From the NCBI GenBank assembly GCA_038501625.1, contig JAZAYU010000124.1, forward strand, positions 1,116,001 to 1,180,000: 64,000 nt of DNA. Reading direction: 5' to 3'. The DNA comes from Corbicula japonica (lineage: Eukaryota > Mollusca > Bivalvia > Venerida > Cyrenidae). A program made the translations under genes and the position numbers. The notes beneath the pieces were generated by a model. It did not search any database, had not been told where the DNA came from, and worked only from the letters and a program-made list of their open reading frames with translations. Position 1 is the first letter of the stretch, and the number at the start of each line of letters is the position of its first letter. Shown in pieces: positions 12,885 to 25,068 of this stretch.

Positions 12885-13860
12885 TATTTCAAGATTTCAA
12901 GATTTTATTCATACTCTCAATACATGAACACATGTAAATATGAGGAACACAATATATATATTGTAAATAATAAACGAGGATTCGAGAAAATAAATATAAC
13001 ATATCCAACAAAACATTCGCGGGAGAAATACATATTGCGTCATAAACTAAAAAATAATAGGATTTTAATGTTATTAAAGAAACTTTACTGAAATTTCATA
13101 ATAATATCTTTTACAAATATGCAAAACTTCCGGTATTCAGAAAAATTATTTAAATTCATGTTCATTAATTTGTTAAATTTCACAATATTGGGTCTTGTAT
13201 AGTATTCAGTTTTTAACGTTTGTTTCCGTTTATCAGTAAAATCTGGGCATTCTAATAAATAATGATATTCGTCACCGATTGTTAGATTGCATAAAGTACA
13301 TTTTCTTTCATTTAAAGGTGTTCTATTCCATTGTCCAGTCTCAATAGGAAATTTGTGGTTTCGTGTACGAAATTTAATTATATATTTCAAATAATTGTTT
13401 GGTGTTTTAATAAGGTAATTTTCAAATCCAAAGTTGTATTTAAATAATCGATAATTTTTGCAACTGCTTGCATTATCTAAATTTGAGTACCAATCATTTA
13501 GGAAAATATCTTTTAATTTTTGTTTAACCGTTAGTGTAAGCCATTTAATGTTTGGAAAGTCATGAGTATCCCAGATATTATTCATACCACATATTACAAA
13601 AATGCTTTTTAATTCGTTTATCCAAAGAAAGTTATGATTAAGGTTTACGTCTGAATATTTAAAATAGCTGAGCAACAATGCATACATATTGTTACATAGT
13701 TTCTCTTGAGATGGACAAACCAATTTAGCCCAAAAGCTTACCATTCTACTTTTTATTTCAATTGACAGTGGCATAGTTCCTGTCTCACCATAGACAATAC
13801 AAGTTTTAGCTTTCCAAAAAGCTAGTCGGTCATTAGCGCAACCTTTTAACAAGACGGCAG
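12885..13860 (-). mobile_element. LINE ORF2 C-terminal fragment
   Basis: An open stretch of 255 codons (13852-13085) contains CIVYGETGTMPLSIEIKSRM, the post-RT region of APE LINEs, and near its end a Cys/His knuckle C-x2-C-x9-H-x4-C (CTLCNLTIGDEYHYLLEC). There is no RT domain in this piece. It is likely the 3' part of the LINE whose RT ends near 15806, displaced by about 2 kb of inserted repeats. The RT's last readable residues (HILNVKTCTSN) are what should precede it. The 3' UTR runs to about 12885. Assignment to that same element is inference. Confidence 0.7.
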
Positions 13861-14232
13861 AAAAGTTTGAATTTTAATAAGGCACTTTTATTGGATGCCA
13901 TACAAAATTGTAAATTTACTTATAGGTATTTCGTCTTTCGAATGAGATGTATTTAATCTGGTGATAAATCAAGCCATGTTTGCGAACAAGTTAATGATTT
14001 ACTTGGAAGTAAACCAAAATAGAAAAGTTTGTCAAACACTATTTTTGTGTCAGGAAGTGTTAGAAAGCAACGGTTATCAAGCTGTAAATATATATCAAAA
14101 GCTACAGAATATGTTAAAAAACAAAGTTTTTCACAGTCATAGGGTGGGAGAGAAAAAGGTGAACAGTCTGTCAGGGACTCACAGGTATGATAAAATTGTT
14201 CTTTCTGATCTAGAACAATATCGTTAGAATGT
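13861..14232 (+). other. Unassigned stretch with an 88-codon open frame
   Basis: A frame open from 13946 to a stop at 14227 reads protein-like text (QTLFLCQEVLESNGYQAVN, then SLSGTHRYDKIVLSDLEQYR). I do not recognise it and see no clear start or splice context. It sits between two LINE fragments and could be a carried-over exon or chance. Low confidence as a gene. Confidence 0.2.
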
Positions 14233-14870
14233 TGGTTCAATTCAATTCAATTATTTATTAGAGTCTCATTCACATTACATATACACAACACAGTTTATAC
14301 AATGAATTTATATAAATGTAGTAGTACATGCATGTGACCAATCCATATTGATTTATAAGAAACTATTTGATACTAAAAGATACAGTATCTTTACACGTAA
14401 AACACTGAAAACATTCTATGATAAAACTAAGTAATGCACCTTAATTAAGACATAGACATATATGGATCTTAAAACAATAGTGTACTCATATTACGGCATA
14501 TATCAGTTCTATTGGCAAAATTGTAAAACACTAAAAAAATGTTGTATTATTAAATTATTCTTATATACAGCTCTACATATTTACAGTTGTTATAAAACAT
14601 TGTCATTTATATAAGTGTTTTCTCCATTCTTGGAGAATATTATAGCAAGTTTTGGCTGACAAATACATCAAATTCTCTTTGGTGAAAATGTTAATAAATT
14701 TCTCTAAATCTGACATGTTTTTACATTCATAATTTGTAGATAGAGTATCCAGTAATTTACATCTAATATTGGCATAGATTGGACAATGTAGAATTACTAA
14801 GTATGTCTCATGACTTCGAATAACAACCTAACGCATTGAATTCAAATCAAATTCACAAAAAGTATGCCCT
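14233..14870 (-). mobile_element. 5'-truncated LINE, 3' terminus only
   Basis: The minus strand encodes the end of an ORF2: SHETYLVILHCPIYANIRCK, then LEKFINIFTKENLMYLSAKT, stopping near 14600. A 3' UTR follows, ending at about 14233 with GAATTGAATTGAA. The 3' UTR closely matches the LINE end at 10979-11120, so the two belong to one family. The 5' break lies near 14870. Confidence 0.7.
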
Positions 14871-14874
14871 GCAG

Positions 14875-15805
14875 CGCCGTCTTTTTTTTGTGTTAAAAGC
14901 TTATGCCAATGACCGACTAGCTTTTTGGAAAGCAACCTTTTGTATTGTCTATTATTGACAGTTTCATGACCCGATTTGATACTTCTGCAAAAGTATGTGT
15001 GTTTGCATGTTCCAAAGATTATTTTGTTGATTCAACACCAAAATACAACTAAGTAAAGCTTAAACTTGTAGAGTCTATTATTTTCAGTTTCATTACCCGA
15101 TTTAAGATTTCTGCAAAACTGTGTGTTCTGGTGTTCCAAAGAAAATTTTTACATTCAAAACCTTATTAAACTTTAGAAACCAGTTGATTAGTGGCAAAAT
15201 TCAAGATAACAGTTTAGCAAAAGTATCAAGAAAGTAACGACGGATGTATCCATATCGAACTAGCTAAACCATGTAAAACATTCCCTGCGATACCTCAGAT
15301 CCCCGAGTTTCACAAAATGCTGAAGTTCGTAGATTCGTGGTCAGCAAAATAAGTAGCTAATCTCTTTTCATTGTTCTCTACACATTTTATTTGCTTTGGT
15401 TTAATAAATTTATAAGCTGTACATCTTTTGTTTATCATACACAGTGTACATTTACTAGTCAAAATCCATGTACATGTATATGTTTATTGTTCGTTGTCGG
15501 AAATATCTTTATGAGTAATAAGCCTAGCTGATAAGAAGCTGGAGAGAGGATTTAAGAATAGGTACAGACTCCAAATGTGACGTCCTTCAACCGCCAATAC
15601 GAGGCCTCTATGTTTTTATAGATAACGACTGAGTAAGAGTCTATCCATAAATAACGACTGAGTAAGAGTCTATTTATCTAAATTATCCGTTCCGTCTGGA
15701 ACGTGATCTTTGCTTTACATCACTGTTAACCGGTGTTCAGGTAGAAAGCTCAAGTTTGGTCCATTATAATATGTCGGTCATCAGGATGACCGACAACAAT
15801 TCGAA
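14875..15805. other. Repeat debris between LINE parts
   Basis: About 80 bp at 14880-14960 (plus) matches 13800-13860 in inverted orientation, sharing AATGACCGACTAGCTTTTTG. Two diverged copies of a unit with ACCCGATTT..GAT.CTTCTGCAAAA occur at about 14970 and 15090. A short direct duplication (AACGACTGAGTAAGAGTCTA) is at 15622-15675. A hairpin (GTCGGTCATCAGGATGACCG) is at 15773-15793. No gene is seen. Confidence 0.5.
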
Positions 15806-15855
15806 GTGCAAGTCTTAACATTTAGAATATGCTTTAAAAATTTTAGTTGTACCCT

Positions 15856-17303
15856 TTATAGTACGTCAAGATTACCACAACCCCAAATTTCACAACCATA
15901 TAGTAATATTGGTTTAACAATTTTTGAAAAAAGTTCAATTTGTAAATCTATTGGAGGGCATAGGTCTTTTGCTTTTTTGATGAGGGAATACATGGCTATA
16001 GTGGCTTGTTTTGCGATTTCTTGTTTAGCTTTATAAAAAGATCCTGATCTGCTGAATAATATACCTAAATATTTATATTCATTTACAATTTCAATCGGTT
16101 CATTTTTATAGACAAAATGATAATTACGTTGTCTACCTTTGGAAAATATAATGATTTTTGTTTTATTCAAATTCAATTGTAATTTCCAAATGTCACAATA
16201 ACTGGCATATGTATTTAAAGCGGCTTGTAAATCTTCCGCCGAATCAGCAAGAAGCACTGTATCATCAGCATACAAAAGTATGCATAATTTAACAAATTTA
16301 ATGGCTGTTTGTTCTAATTCATGTTTGTTACAAACAATACCTGAAACGTTGTTACTATTAATAATAAAGTCGTGCAAATCATTAAGGTATAATGAAAATA
16401 ACAGGGGCGATAAGTTCTCGCCCTGTCGTACTCCTATATTACATGGAAAAAAGTCTGATTGTTTGTCATTAATAAATACACATGACTTAGCTTGTTCGTA
16501 CATATTTTTTATAATTTGTAAAAAATTTCCATTTATATCATTCTTATTGAGTTTTGCCCAAAGTCCACTTCTCCAAACAGTATCAAATGCGGATTTTAAA
16601 TCAATAAAAGCACAAAACAAAGGCTTTTTACTCCTTCTTACTATTTCCAAAAGTGAATTTAAAATAAAGATATTATCTGAGGTAGAGTAACCTTTTCGAA
16701 AACCAGCCTGGAATTCGTTAATAATATTGTTTTCATTACAATACTTTTGTAGTCTAAGATTGAGAATCATTGTGAATAATTTGCCTAAACAGCTCAATAA
16801 TGTTATTGGTCGGTAATTTGTAGGATCGATAGGGCTCCCTTTGTTCTTAAATATTGGGTGGATTATTCCAACAGTCCAAATTTGTGGGATTTTTCCAGTA
16901 CTGAAAATAATATTGAAAAGTTTAACTAGAACTAATTTCATTTTTGGTATTGAAAATTTGATATATTCATTGAGTATATTATCGGCTCCGCTAGCTTTAT
17001 TATTTTTAAGGTATTTAACTGCTTCTAAGAGTTCAGTTTCTGTGATAGGTTGATTTATTTCTTCATTGTTTAAATTATTGATAGGTTCATTATTAATTGT
17101 TTCTTCAGTCTCGTCTTTAGCACTCTGATTTTTGAAAAAACTATATAAATCTTCTAAGTCCGCATCTGTTTTCTTTTTTTTCTTACCTCTCAATATTTTC
17201 CAAAAGTCTCTAGGTTTATTTGTTTTTAATGTTTTTAATTTATCCGAATTTTTTATTTTAAACTCTTTGAAACTTTTATTCATAATATTTTTGTAAAGGG
17301 GTA
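15856..17303 (-). pseudogene. LINE ORF2, reverse transcriptase part
   Basis: One frame of about 480 codons carries a full LINE RT: NYRPITLLSCLGKLFT (about residue 163), GFRKGYSTSDN, AFIDLKSAFDTVW, GVRQGENLSPLLFSLYLNDL, and the catalytic LLYADDTVLLAD (about residue 345), then LNLNKTKIIIFSKG. It ends at a TAA after GCGNLDVL, and the same frame continues RVQLKFLKHILN before homology breaks near 15806. The N-terminal side is cut by the MITE at 17304-17881, beyond which lies the endonuclease half. The catalytic motifs are intact, but the copy is split and truncated, so it is inactive as it stands. Confidence 0.85.
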
Positions 17304-17881
17304 GATTCACGAAGGCTCTACGTTGGCCTAAAATTATCTCAAATTTTCAAATTGCATTTACATCACAGAAAGTGTGCTTTTTATAATTTATAATGGTTGT
17401 TTTCTTGAAAAGATAAAAAGTCAAGATGAATTCATAAACCAAAATAAAAAATTAAGTATGTCATATATGTCTGATATTTGAAAATGTTTGCCAAAATGCA
17501 TTTTTTTTGTTAAATTTTCATCATATTTTGGTGATTTTCATATTGGGCACAGGCTTCGACCAAACTAATTTAAAGAATTTTCTTTGTATAAATGTGTGCT
17601 GAATTCATGGTCAAAATTTGATTTTGGTCGATAAGTGTGCCCTTATCGAAATCCTCTAAAATCTGTTGTAAAAATGGACAAAAACATGAATTTTTGCAGA
17701 TTTTCCTCATTTTTAGCAATTTTGATGGCCCCTTGTCAAACACCTTTAGCAGTAATCAATATAAAATTTTAAGATATGAAAAGTATAACTATTTATGTAT
17801 TCAATGGCATTAAAATTTAAGATATATAACGAAATTAAAAATTTTACATATTTTTAGGCCAATATTAGGCCTTCGTGAACC
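17304..17881. mobile_element. TA-flanked MITE inserted in LINE ORF2
   Basis: The left end GATTCACGAAGGC and right end (reverse complement GGTTCACGAAGGC) are followed inward by imperfect inverted text (GTTGGCCTAAAA against ATTGGCCTAAAAA). TA lies at both outer edges (17302-17303, 17882-17883), as for Tc1/mariner-type target duplication. It is 578 bp and non-coding, and interrupts ORF2 between the endonuclease and RT halves. The two halves do not rejoin in frame by removing the element plus one TA, so a further 1-bp change seems to exist. Confidence 0.75.
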
Positions 17882-19103
17882 TACTCCTTTTACTTTTATT
17901 TTGCAAAATAATTTTATTTTGATAAGATTTTCTTAATTTGTATGAATATTTTGCCGAATGAAAATTTTTCCTTGCAACCCGACATTTGGTATTAAACCAA
18001 GGTTTGTTTTTTATTTTTGTATGCGAGTTATATGGAATATTTATTTTAGTACCTAACGTTTGTTTTGCGCTGTCTAATAATAATTTTGAAATTTCGTCAA
18101 CTACATCATCTAAATCGCTTGTTAATAGAGTTTGTCTTTGTTCAATATCGCACAACGCAGAATAAATACTATTGATTTTGTCAGTGTTTATATTGGCAGT
18201 AAAAATATCTGCTCTATTATGGTCCCAACATTTGATCCCAATAGTAGGTTGGCTAACATTTTCATTCTGTATTTTATCAAATTTTAACACCAATGCGACT
18301 GGATTGTGAACATCAGAATACAGATTATCAAATTCGTCAACATTTAGACAACATACATACTGAAACAAATTTGGTGAACAAATAAAATAGTCAACAGTAC
18401 TAACCCCCTTACACGTGGTCTGACCATCTAGGTCTCCAACAGTTCTGCCATTTAATATATACAAATCATTAAGTTGTAAAAAGTCTATCAACTTATACCC
18501 ATAATTGTTACAATTTTTATCGGTATTTTTTCGTACTAACCTAACATTTTCATTAAATCTATTTTGCGTTTCTTGAAGTTCTAGAAAGAGTTCGTCAAGA
18601 CCGTTTTCATGAAATAAATTATAGTCAACATCAACTACATCGCATAAAGTTTTTGTTCTACAGTTCCAGTCACCAAATAGACATATACCTGAATAATTAT
18701 TCGATAGCCTATTAATATCATTCTGGATATCATAAAACGGATCGTTTACAGAAAATTCGGAGTTTTCTGGTGGTACATACACTACACCATATAAGACAGA
18801 TTCACCTTGAGTTAGTTTTCTATCAAGTGTAAACCATAGAACAATATTGCAATCACTTTCTATTATTGTAATATATTTGCTTAAATGCGTTTTAATTGCT
18901 ACGGCGATTCCGCCAGATTTTCTTCTGGAGAATTGTTTTCTGTGTTTAAAATATAAATCGAAGTCGTTTAAACTTACAGTATCTAAAGAATCTAATTTGG
19001 TTTCTTGTAATCCAATTATATCAAATTGTTCAATATATGAACAAAATTCGGGCAGCATCAGTTTAGATTTTAAACCACAAACGTTTAATGATAGAAATTT
19101 CAA
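17882..19103 (-). pseudogene. LINE ORF2, apurinic-type endonuclease part
   Basis: About 405 codons encode the N-terminal endonuclease/exonuclease/phosphatase fold: LSLNVCGLKSKL, IIGLQETKLD, FGDWNCRTKT, and the C-terminal STVDYFICSPNLF and SDVHNPVAL motifs. These match the N, E, DWN, DY and SDH active-site series of LINE APE domains. The native ATG is missing: the frame continues upstream through TTG (ATTGAAATT) into the repeat element at 19113-20983, which probably replaced the start. Downstream it runs into the MITE end. Confidence 0.85.
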
Positions 19104-19112
19104 TCCGTTTTT

Positions 19113-20983
19113 AGCTCGACTATTCGAAGAATAGGGGAGCTATCCTACTCACCCCGGTGTCGGCGTCGGCGTCGGCGTCGGCGGCTCCGTCCGTTAAACA
19201 AAATATGCACTTTGGTCCATAACTTAAAAACTACTTATGATATCAACTTCAAACTTGAAATATATATTCACCATCAAATTCTACATCATTACCAACAAGA
19301 CCCATAACTCTGCTACAAATATTTTTTAAGTTATGCCCCTTTTTCACTTAAATTTTGCGTTAAGGAAAATATGCACTTTGGTCCATAACTTATAAACTAC
19401 TGGAGATATCAACTTGAAATTTGGAATATATATTCACCATCAAATTCTACATCATTACCAACAAGACCCATAACTCTGCTGTCAATATATTTCAAGTTAT
19501 GCCCCTTTTTTCTTATATTTTGTGTTAAGCAAAATATGCATTTTGCCCATAACTTCAAAACTACTTGAGATATTGCCTTGAAACTTGAAATATATTTTCA
19601 CCATCAAAATCTTCATCATAACCAACAAGACCCATAACCCTGCTTTCAATATTTTTCAAATTATGCCCCTTTTCCACTTACATTTTGTGTTAAGCAAAAT
19701 ATACACTTGGCCCTTAACTTCATTATTAATGGAGGGATTTCAAAATAACTTGGCACAAATGTTCACCATGACAAGGCGGTGTGTCGCGTACAATACCTAT
19801 GCCTGTAGGTCGAAGGTCAAGGTCACTGTTACAAAAAATATAATTTTCTTGTCCGGGCTGTAACTTTGTTATGAATGGAGGGATTTCAATATAACTTGAC
19901 ACAAATGTTCACAATGACAAGGCTGTGTGTCCGCACAATACCCATGGCTGTAGATCCAAGGTCAAGGTGACTGTTACTAAAAATAGAATTTTCTTGTCCA
20001 GGCTGTAACTTTGTTTTGAATGGAGGGATTTCGAAATAACTTGACACAAATGTTCACTATGACAGGGTGGTGTGTCGCGTACCATGCCCATGCCTGTAGG
20101 TCAAAGGTCAAGGTCAATCTTACAAAAAATAGAATTCTCTTGTCCGTGCTGTTACTTTGTTATGAATGGAGGGATTTCAAAATAACTTTGCACAAACGTT
20201 CACTATGACAAGGCAGTGTGTCCACACAATACCCAAGCCTGAAGGTCCAGGTCACTGTTACTTAAAACAGAATTTTCTTGTCCGGGATGTAACTTCATTA
20301 TAAATGGACGGATTTCAAAATAACTTGGCACAATTGTTCACAATGACAGGGTGTTGTATCCCATACCATGACCATGCCTGTAGGTCAAGGTCACTGTTAC
20401 TAAAAATAGAATTCTCTTGTCCGGGCTGTAACTTCGTTAGGAATAGAGTGATTTCAAAATAACTTGACACAAATGGTCATCATGACAAGTTGGTGTGTCC
20501 CGTACCATGCCCATGCCTGTAGGTCCAAGGTTATGCTACTAAAATAGAATTTTCTTGTCAGGGTTTTAAATACATTAGGAATATAGTAACTTGCCAGAAA
20601 TGTTCACCATGACAAGCTGGTGAGTCGTGTACCATTTCCATGCCTTTAGGTCAGTTCTTTTCTGTAACATTACTGAAGTGATTGATAATTGACTAAAAGT
20701 AAATATCTCTAATAAAAAAATTTCTAACAAGTTTTCTAACAACTTCAGAAATATTTCATAGTTATTCCCCTTTTCAGTTTAATATTTATGGTACATTAAG
20801 AAATTATTTCTGTTATTTGAAATGAATTTTTCCCTTACCATTCACTTGTTAATATTTGTTAATATTTTTACTGATTGCACATGAATGTATGGCCATAGTT
20901 GTTACTGTTTTAATCTTCAAATTGCATTTGTTTCAAATGATTCGAATAGTCGAGCATGCTGTCTCCTCTGACAGCTCTTGTTG
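19113..20983. mobile_element. Non-coding element built of two tandem-repeat blocks, inserted at a LINE ORF1/ORF2 junction
   Basis: The ends carry inverted CTCGACTATTCGAA (19117 and, reverse-complemented, near 20940). The right end continues into a GCTGTC...GACAGC hairpin and CTCTTGTTG. Inside, after a (GTCGGC)n run, lie about 3 units of about 160 bp (19190-19700, containing ATGCACTTTGGTCCATAACT), then about 6 units of about 145-150 bp (19715-20640, containing GGTCAAGGTCACTGTTAC). No ORF of its own is seen. A second copy with the same end is at 51385-52275. The tandem core with defined ends resembles non-autonomous mollusc elements; the class is not determined. Confidence 0.7.
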
Positions 20984-21105
20984 ATATTGTTAGTAATAGG
21001 CAATCGTCCTGTTATACAGGTATTTAAATCAGAGTCACTATCTCGATTTTCACGTGCACGATTAAACAAACAGTTATAATAATCAGGTAAATCTCCCTGA
21101 CTGGC

Positions 21106-22557
21106 CTATAAATTGTCAGTAGACACCACGTGACTGTCTGTCGTCTGCTCAGTTTGTGTTATAAACACAGTGTCACTAATCTGAGGTTCTGCATTGGTCT
21201 CCGTGTAAACTGTTGCAGACAAAGTGTCTTCACTTGAAGTTTCACAAAAGCGTTTAATCAAAGTGTCCTCCAATGGTGATGATGCTTTATGTTTGTTTTG
21301 TTGTTCATGTTGTCTAAGTGGTTCGTATCTGTTAAATGTTGGCGTTTCAAACACAAGATTATTTGTTGTAGCGCCTTTTGTATTTGTAACCAATAGTTGT
21401 TGTTGTGGTTGTGATTGTTGGCTCTGTCGCATTAACCTTGGGTCCTGTGCAGGGCTGCGTGTTGCTTGTAATTGCTCCCTGGACTTAGGTTTGTGCCACA
21501 AACCTGTATCTAGATCATATTTTTGTCCGTTTACGATTAATCTATCATTTCGTAGTGAAACTTTATAGCCTTGCCGGCCTTTGTATTTTCGCATAATAGG
21601 AAAGAGTTGCCTACGCCTTTGGTCGACATCAGATGGGTAATGTTCATTAATGTAGAATCTGCTTTTTCTTGAGTTAAGTGTTACACCTGCAGATCTAATT
21701 AATTCTTTTGCTTCTGGGCATTCAAAAGTTGCTAGTATGGGCCTCGGTCTTTTACCTTTGGTTTGACGTACACGGCTTACTTTTGTAAACACAATATTGT
21801 TGGTGTCAATATTACCATCAGGATTTATTTCGAGATCATTTTGTAAACGTTCTTTGATAAATGTTGTCAGTGATTCTGTGCAGTTTTCAACATCGTTGCC
21901 ATCTGTGGGTGTGTGTTCAGGAATTCCAATAAATATTAGATCATTTTTCAAGGACTTACATCTGATTTCGGTGATATGGTCATGCAGCTCGGAATTATCA
22001 TGCTTGAGGGTTTCATAACATGAACGTAAGTAGAGATTTTCTGTTTTAAGATCACTTAAAGTTTCAGAAACTTTTGATTGTTTCTTTTGAAAATCATCAC
22101 AAAAGTCACTCATACTTTGGCACGAGACTTCAACATCACATAATTTGTCTCTAATTTTTGAATTTTCACCTTTCAAAGAATTCAACTCACCCTTAACTGC
22201 ACAGACATCTTTTTCAATGACGGTCAACTTCGACAAACTATGCTCGATATTTGACAATCTGTTGTCCATTTTGTGAAAAAGTTCCATCAATATTTGAGTG
22301 TTAGGGTCAGGAGACATCATCAAATGATGGTACGGGGATAGTAAATTGGGAAATCCTGGCGGTGAAGGGAAGCCTCTCGGTGGGCAGGGAAACGGCTGCG
22401 AAGCTCCATACGACATACTTAAGGAGCTCTGTGAAGCCGGCATCCTGTTGTTGGGTGTAATTACCCCTCCCACTGCTTCAATGTCACTATTCTTGGAATT
22501 CTGGCTACTTGCAGTATTTTTACCCTGCTTAGTTACTTTTTTACCTTGATCAGACAT
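21106..22557 (-). CDS. LINE ORF1 protein (coiled coil plus RRM-like/CTD)
   Basis: 483 codons starting MSDQGKKVTKQGKN. Residues about 30-80 are Pro/Ser-rich. Residues about 90-190 form a coiled coil (MELFHKMDNRLSNIEHSLSK and following heptads to SELHDHITEIRCK). Then comes the L1-type ORF1 core: SLKNDLIFIGIPE, ENCTESLTTFIKERL, VSRVRQTKGKRPRPILATFE, FYINEHYPSDVDQRRRQLFP, typical of the RNA-binding domain and CTD of L1/Tx1-like ORF1p. The C-terminus is Gln/Ser-rich. The frame is fully open, unlike ORF2. It is the first ORF of the minus-strand LINE continued at 19103-15856; its own gap to ORF2 was about 130 bp before the 1.87 kb insertion. Confidence 0.85.
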   Translation of the reverse strand: MSDQGKKVTKQGKNTASSQNSKNSDIEAVGGVITPNNRMPASQSSLSMSYGASQPFPCPPRGFPSPPGFPNLLSPYHHLMMSPDPNTQILMELFHKMDNRLSNIEHSLSKLTVIEKDVCAVKGELNSLKGENSKIRDKLCDVEVSCQSMSDFCDDFQKKQSKVSETLSDLKTENLYLRSCYETLKHDNSELHDHITEIRCKSLKNDLIFIGIPEHTPTDGNDVENCTESLTTFIKERLQNDLEINPDGNIDTNNIVFTKVSRVRQTKGKRPRPILATFECPEAKELIRSAGVTLNSRKSRFYINEHYPSDVDQRRRQLFPIMRKYKGRQGYKVSLRNDRLIVNGQKYDLDTGLWHKPKSREQLQATRSPAQDPRLMRQSQQSQPQQQLLVTNTKGATTNNLVFETPTFNRYEPLRQHEQQNKHKASSPLEDTLIKRFCETSSEDTLSATVYTETNAEPQISDTVFITQTEQTTDSHVVSTDNL

Positions 22558-22699
22558 TGTTCAGTTTATTTTTATCCAAATTTAGCACTGTAATTATTGT
22601 AAAATATATTTTATTAGTTCGTTTTTTCTCACGATTTCAAATTTCCGCCATATTGGTTTAGCCTCGTTTTCGTTCTTACATGTATCTGAAATCTATAAT

Positions 22700-23200
22700 T
22701 TTATAAACCCATGCTCTTTTTGCCTTTCTACATCTTGGCTATGAAGGGAGGCTGTGTTTCTGGGTGTGGCATTTCCTGATATGCATATTTTACATATTTT
22801 ACCTTGTTTATCCATTAAATATGTTACATTTAAATGTGCCGTTGATGGAATTAGGTGATAACAGACTGACTAAGCGAGTTATTAATCATATTGTGATTAA
22901 TAGTATCTACACATTTATTCCAATATTGAGATGAGCAGTAAATAAGTTATTAAATCAGCCCGGGTAAAGGTGTATAAATAAAAGTTTTCATTAAAATCTC
23001 ACGTATTGTAAAGAAACAATAGATTACTTTTAAGTATATATTGCTGATAGCTGTTTCGCTGTCTTATCATCAAATCTAATAACCAAATAAACTACCAATT
23101 TGTCCCAACAACAATTTTAAAAGTTGTGCGGATATCCTACTTTTATTAGGTTATTTTTCTGGGTGTGGCGATTCCTGATATGCATATTTAACTTTTGCAT
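22700..23200 (+). repeat. Two SINE-like copies, 'GATATGCATATTT' family
   Basis: One copy at about 22700-22795 (CATGCTCTTTTTGCC, GGAGGCTGTGTTTCTGGGTG, TTCCTGATATGCATATTTTA). A second, 5'-truncated copy at about 23155-23200 retains only TTTCTGGGTGTGGCGATTCC and the end. The 355 bp between them holds nothing recognised. Confidence 0.7.
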
Positions 23201-23279
23201 CTGATTTTTTTTGTAAATTTCCAAATGGACATGCCGCCATATTTAATGATTCCGTTGTATCATAAAACAAATATTAATA

Positions 23280-23442
23280 TGTTTATTTAAAATGTTTTAT
23301 TGTTAAATTTAACAACAACATGCAATAATTAATAAATAATTGAAACACAAATGGTACACCAGTCTTCAAAGAGTGTGGTTCAAAGCTGCCAGTGTCCTCT
23401 TGTCTATAGCTGGTCGCCATGTTGTAATGCTTGGTGCTCCGT
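23280..23442 (-). other. 3' UTR exon and polyA signal of small-peptide gene copy 1
   Basis: On minus: acceptor TTACAG, then ACGGAGCACCAAGCATTACA, matching the terminal exons of copies 2 (40686) and 3 (48240). AATAAA is at 23301-23296. The exon is untranslated because the stop is in the preceding exon. Confidence 0.7.
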
Positions 23443-24351
23443 CTGTAAGCAAAGTTAAGTGTTCATCAGAGTTTTACTAAGTGTATTTCATTAATGCCTA
23501 AGTCAATATTTACTGTAAACATGGTAAATGTGCATCAATTCAAATAAATAAAAACAAAAGAAAATCGTTACACTCTTGTTGCATATAAAATCCACATCAG
23601 GCAATAACAATTAAACAACAACATTGTTATTTATTTGTTTTATATGTCGTTTAACTTATTGTACCTGATAAAGGAATTTATATAGCGTGAGTGAGCTTCG
23701 TTAAATTGCGCACAATTAATATATGCTTGATAAGATTTTTTATATATTTTTATATAAAATGATAAAGAGTATGTTTATGATAATGCCATTTTAAGTGAAA
23801 AATAAATACAAGTGTACACTTATCACTCGACATACCGTTCATTAACCGGAAGTTATAGTATTTATAGTATTTTATTAAGTGTCCTACTCATTCTGAATTG
23901 TACATGTTCATCTACTTAAATAAATGAGAACAGTATCTATAAAACAAAATTTTAATTCCCTCTTATATAATAAAAATTCAACATGTTTTGACAAATACAA
24001 ACATGTTATTTATTAGTTTCAGATGTTGTTTAACACCAAATATACGGGAATGAAAAGTCGCCCGACATGGCGACGTCACATTGACTCAAACCGCCCGACC
24101 CACTCAAACCCTAACAAGTACATGATCATTATTGTCCTACACAGATGACTGCTTTTTAAATCCATACTTACTTAATGTGCAGGTAATGGCAATATTAAAC
24201 TGCACAAATTAACGTACTTTCAATACGAATGATATGATATTGATAATTAATAAACTTTTATATTCATAGACATGAAATTGATAAAAGATGTTTAATTACT
24301 TTATACATTTTAAGTTTACAAGTCAACGCGTAGTCCGCGACATACCATTCA

Positions 24352-25068
24352 TTAACCGGAAGCGGAAGCGTTGACAATTGTGATGGTGCCGCCAGTGCTG
24401 GGGGTGTTGTTTCTGTTCAACAAGAGGAGCAGGAATAGCAGCGGCAGCAACATCATCAGAACTGTAATAATATAGGATACATATTAGTTAAGATTGTTCA
24501 AAGTAGTCGGTGAAATTTTGTTTTTGGTAAACCTTTACAATAAGAAATACAGCAGTTAGTCAGTGGTATACGTTATATTACCGAATATTTGCAAATAAGA
24601 AAGTATAACCATAATATCTGTGTTAGGGGCCACACAACAATGACCAATGAAAGCACGTAACAGTAAAGGTTTTCTAAATTAATAGAAATGTAGAACACAT
24701 AACGTTATGCTTTACACACCATCAACAACCAAACCACAGAAATGTCAAAATAAGAGTTATATGTTATAACTGAATGAATTTGTTTTAAAAAATGAGTACT
24801 GGTAATAATGAAATTCAAAGTTTAATAGAAGCATCCAGAGTATACGTGTTTATATATGTTTCTTACACAAATATCGTAAACTGCAAAACAAACTAAGGGA
24901 AGCTAGAACCGTGTAGAAAGAAATGTTGTCGGAGTATCGATACTTACGTCCACCAGATCCGAATCCTGAGTCGCCACCACCGTACACGGGGTATCCACCA
25001 TAGTAGTTTGCTGTAGCTAGACCGAGCACACAGGCCAAAGCAAGTACGGCGATGATCATGGACTTCAT
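24352..25068 (-). CDS. Small secreted Gly/Tyr peptide with one hydrophobic segment, copy 1
   Basis: Coding exons 25068-24948 and 24461-24352 join in phase 1 to give 76 residues. Residues 1-20 (MKSMIIAVLALACVLGLATA) are a clear signal peptide. Residues 21-40 (NYYGGYPVYGGGDSGFGSGG) are Gly/Tyr-rich. Residues 41-55 (LLMMLLPLLFLLLLL) are a hydrophobic or membrane segment, followed by a short Asn/Thr/Ser tail ending NASASG. A 5' UTR exon ends at 26543 (ACAAG|GTAGG); the ATG exon starts at 25073 after TTTTCAG. The stop exon ends with ATG|GTATGT at 24346, leading to the 3' UTR exon at 23442. The start is the first ATG and is shared with copies 2 and 3. The function is not recognised. The YGG text recalls shell-matrix or adhesive secretions, which is only an analogy. 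Confidence 0.8.
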
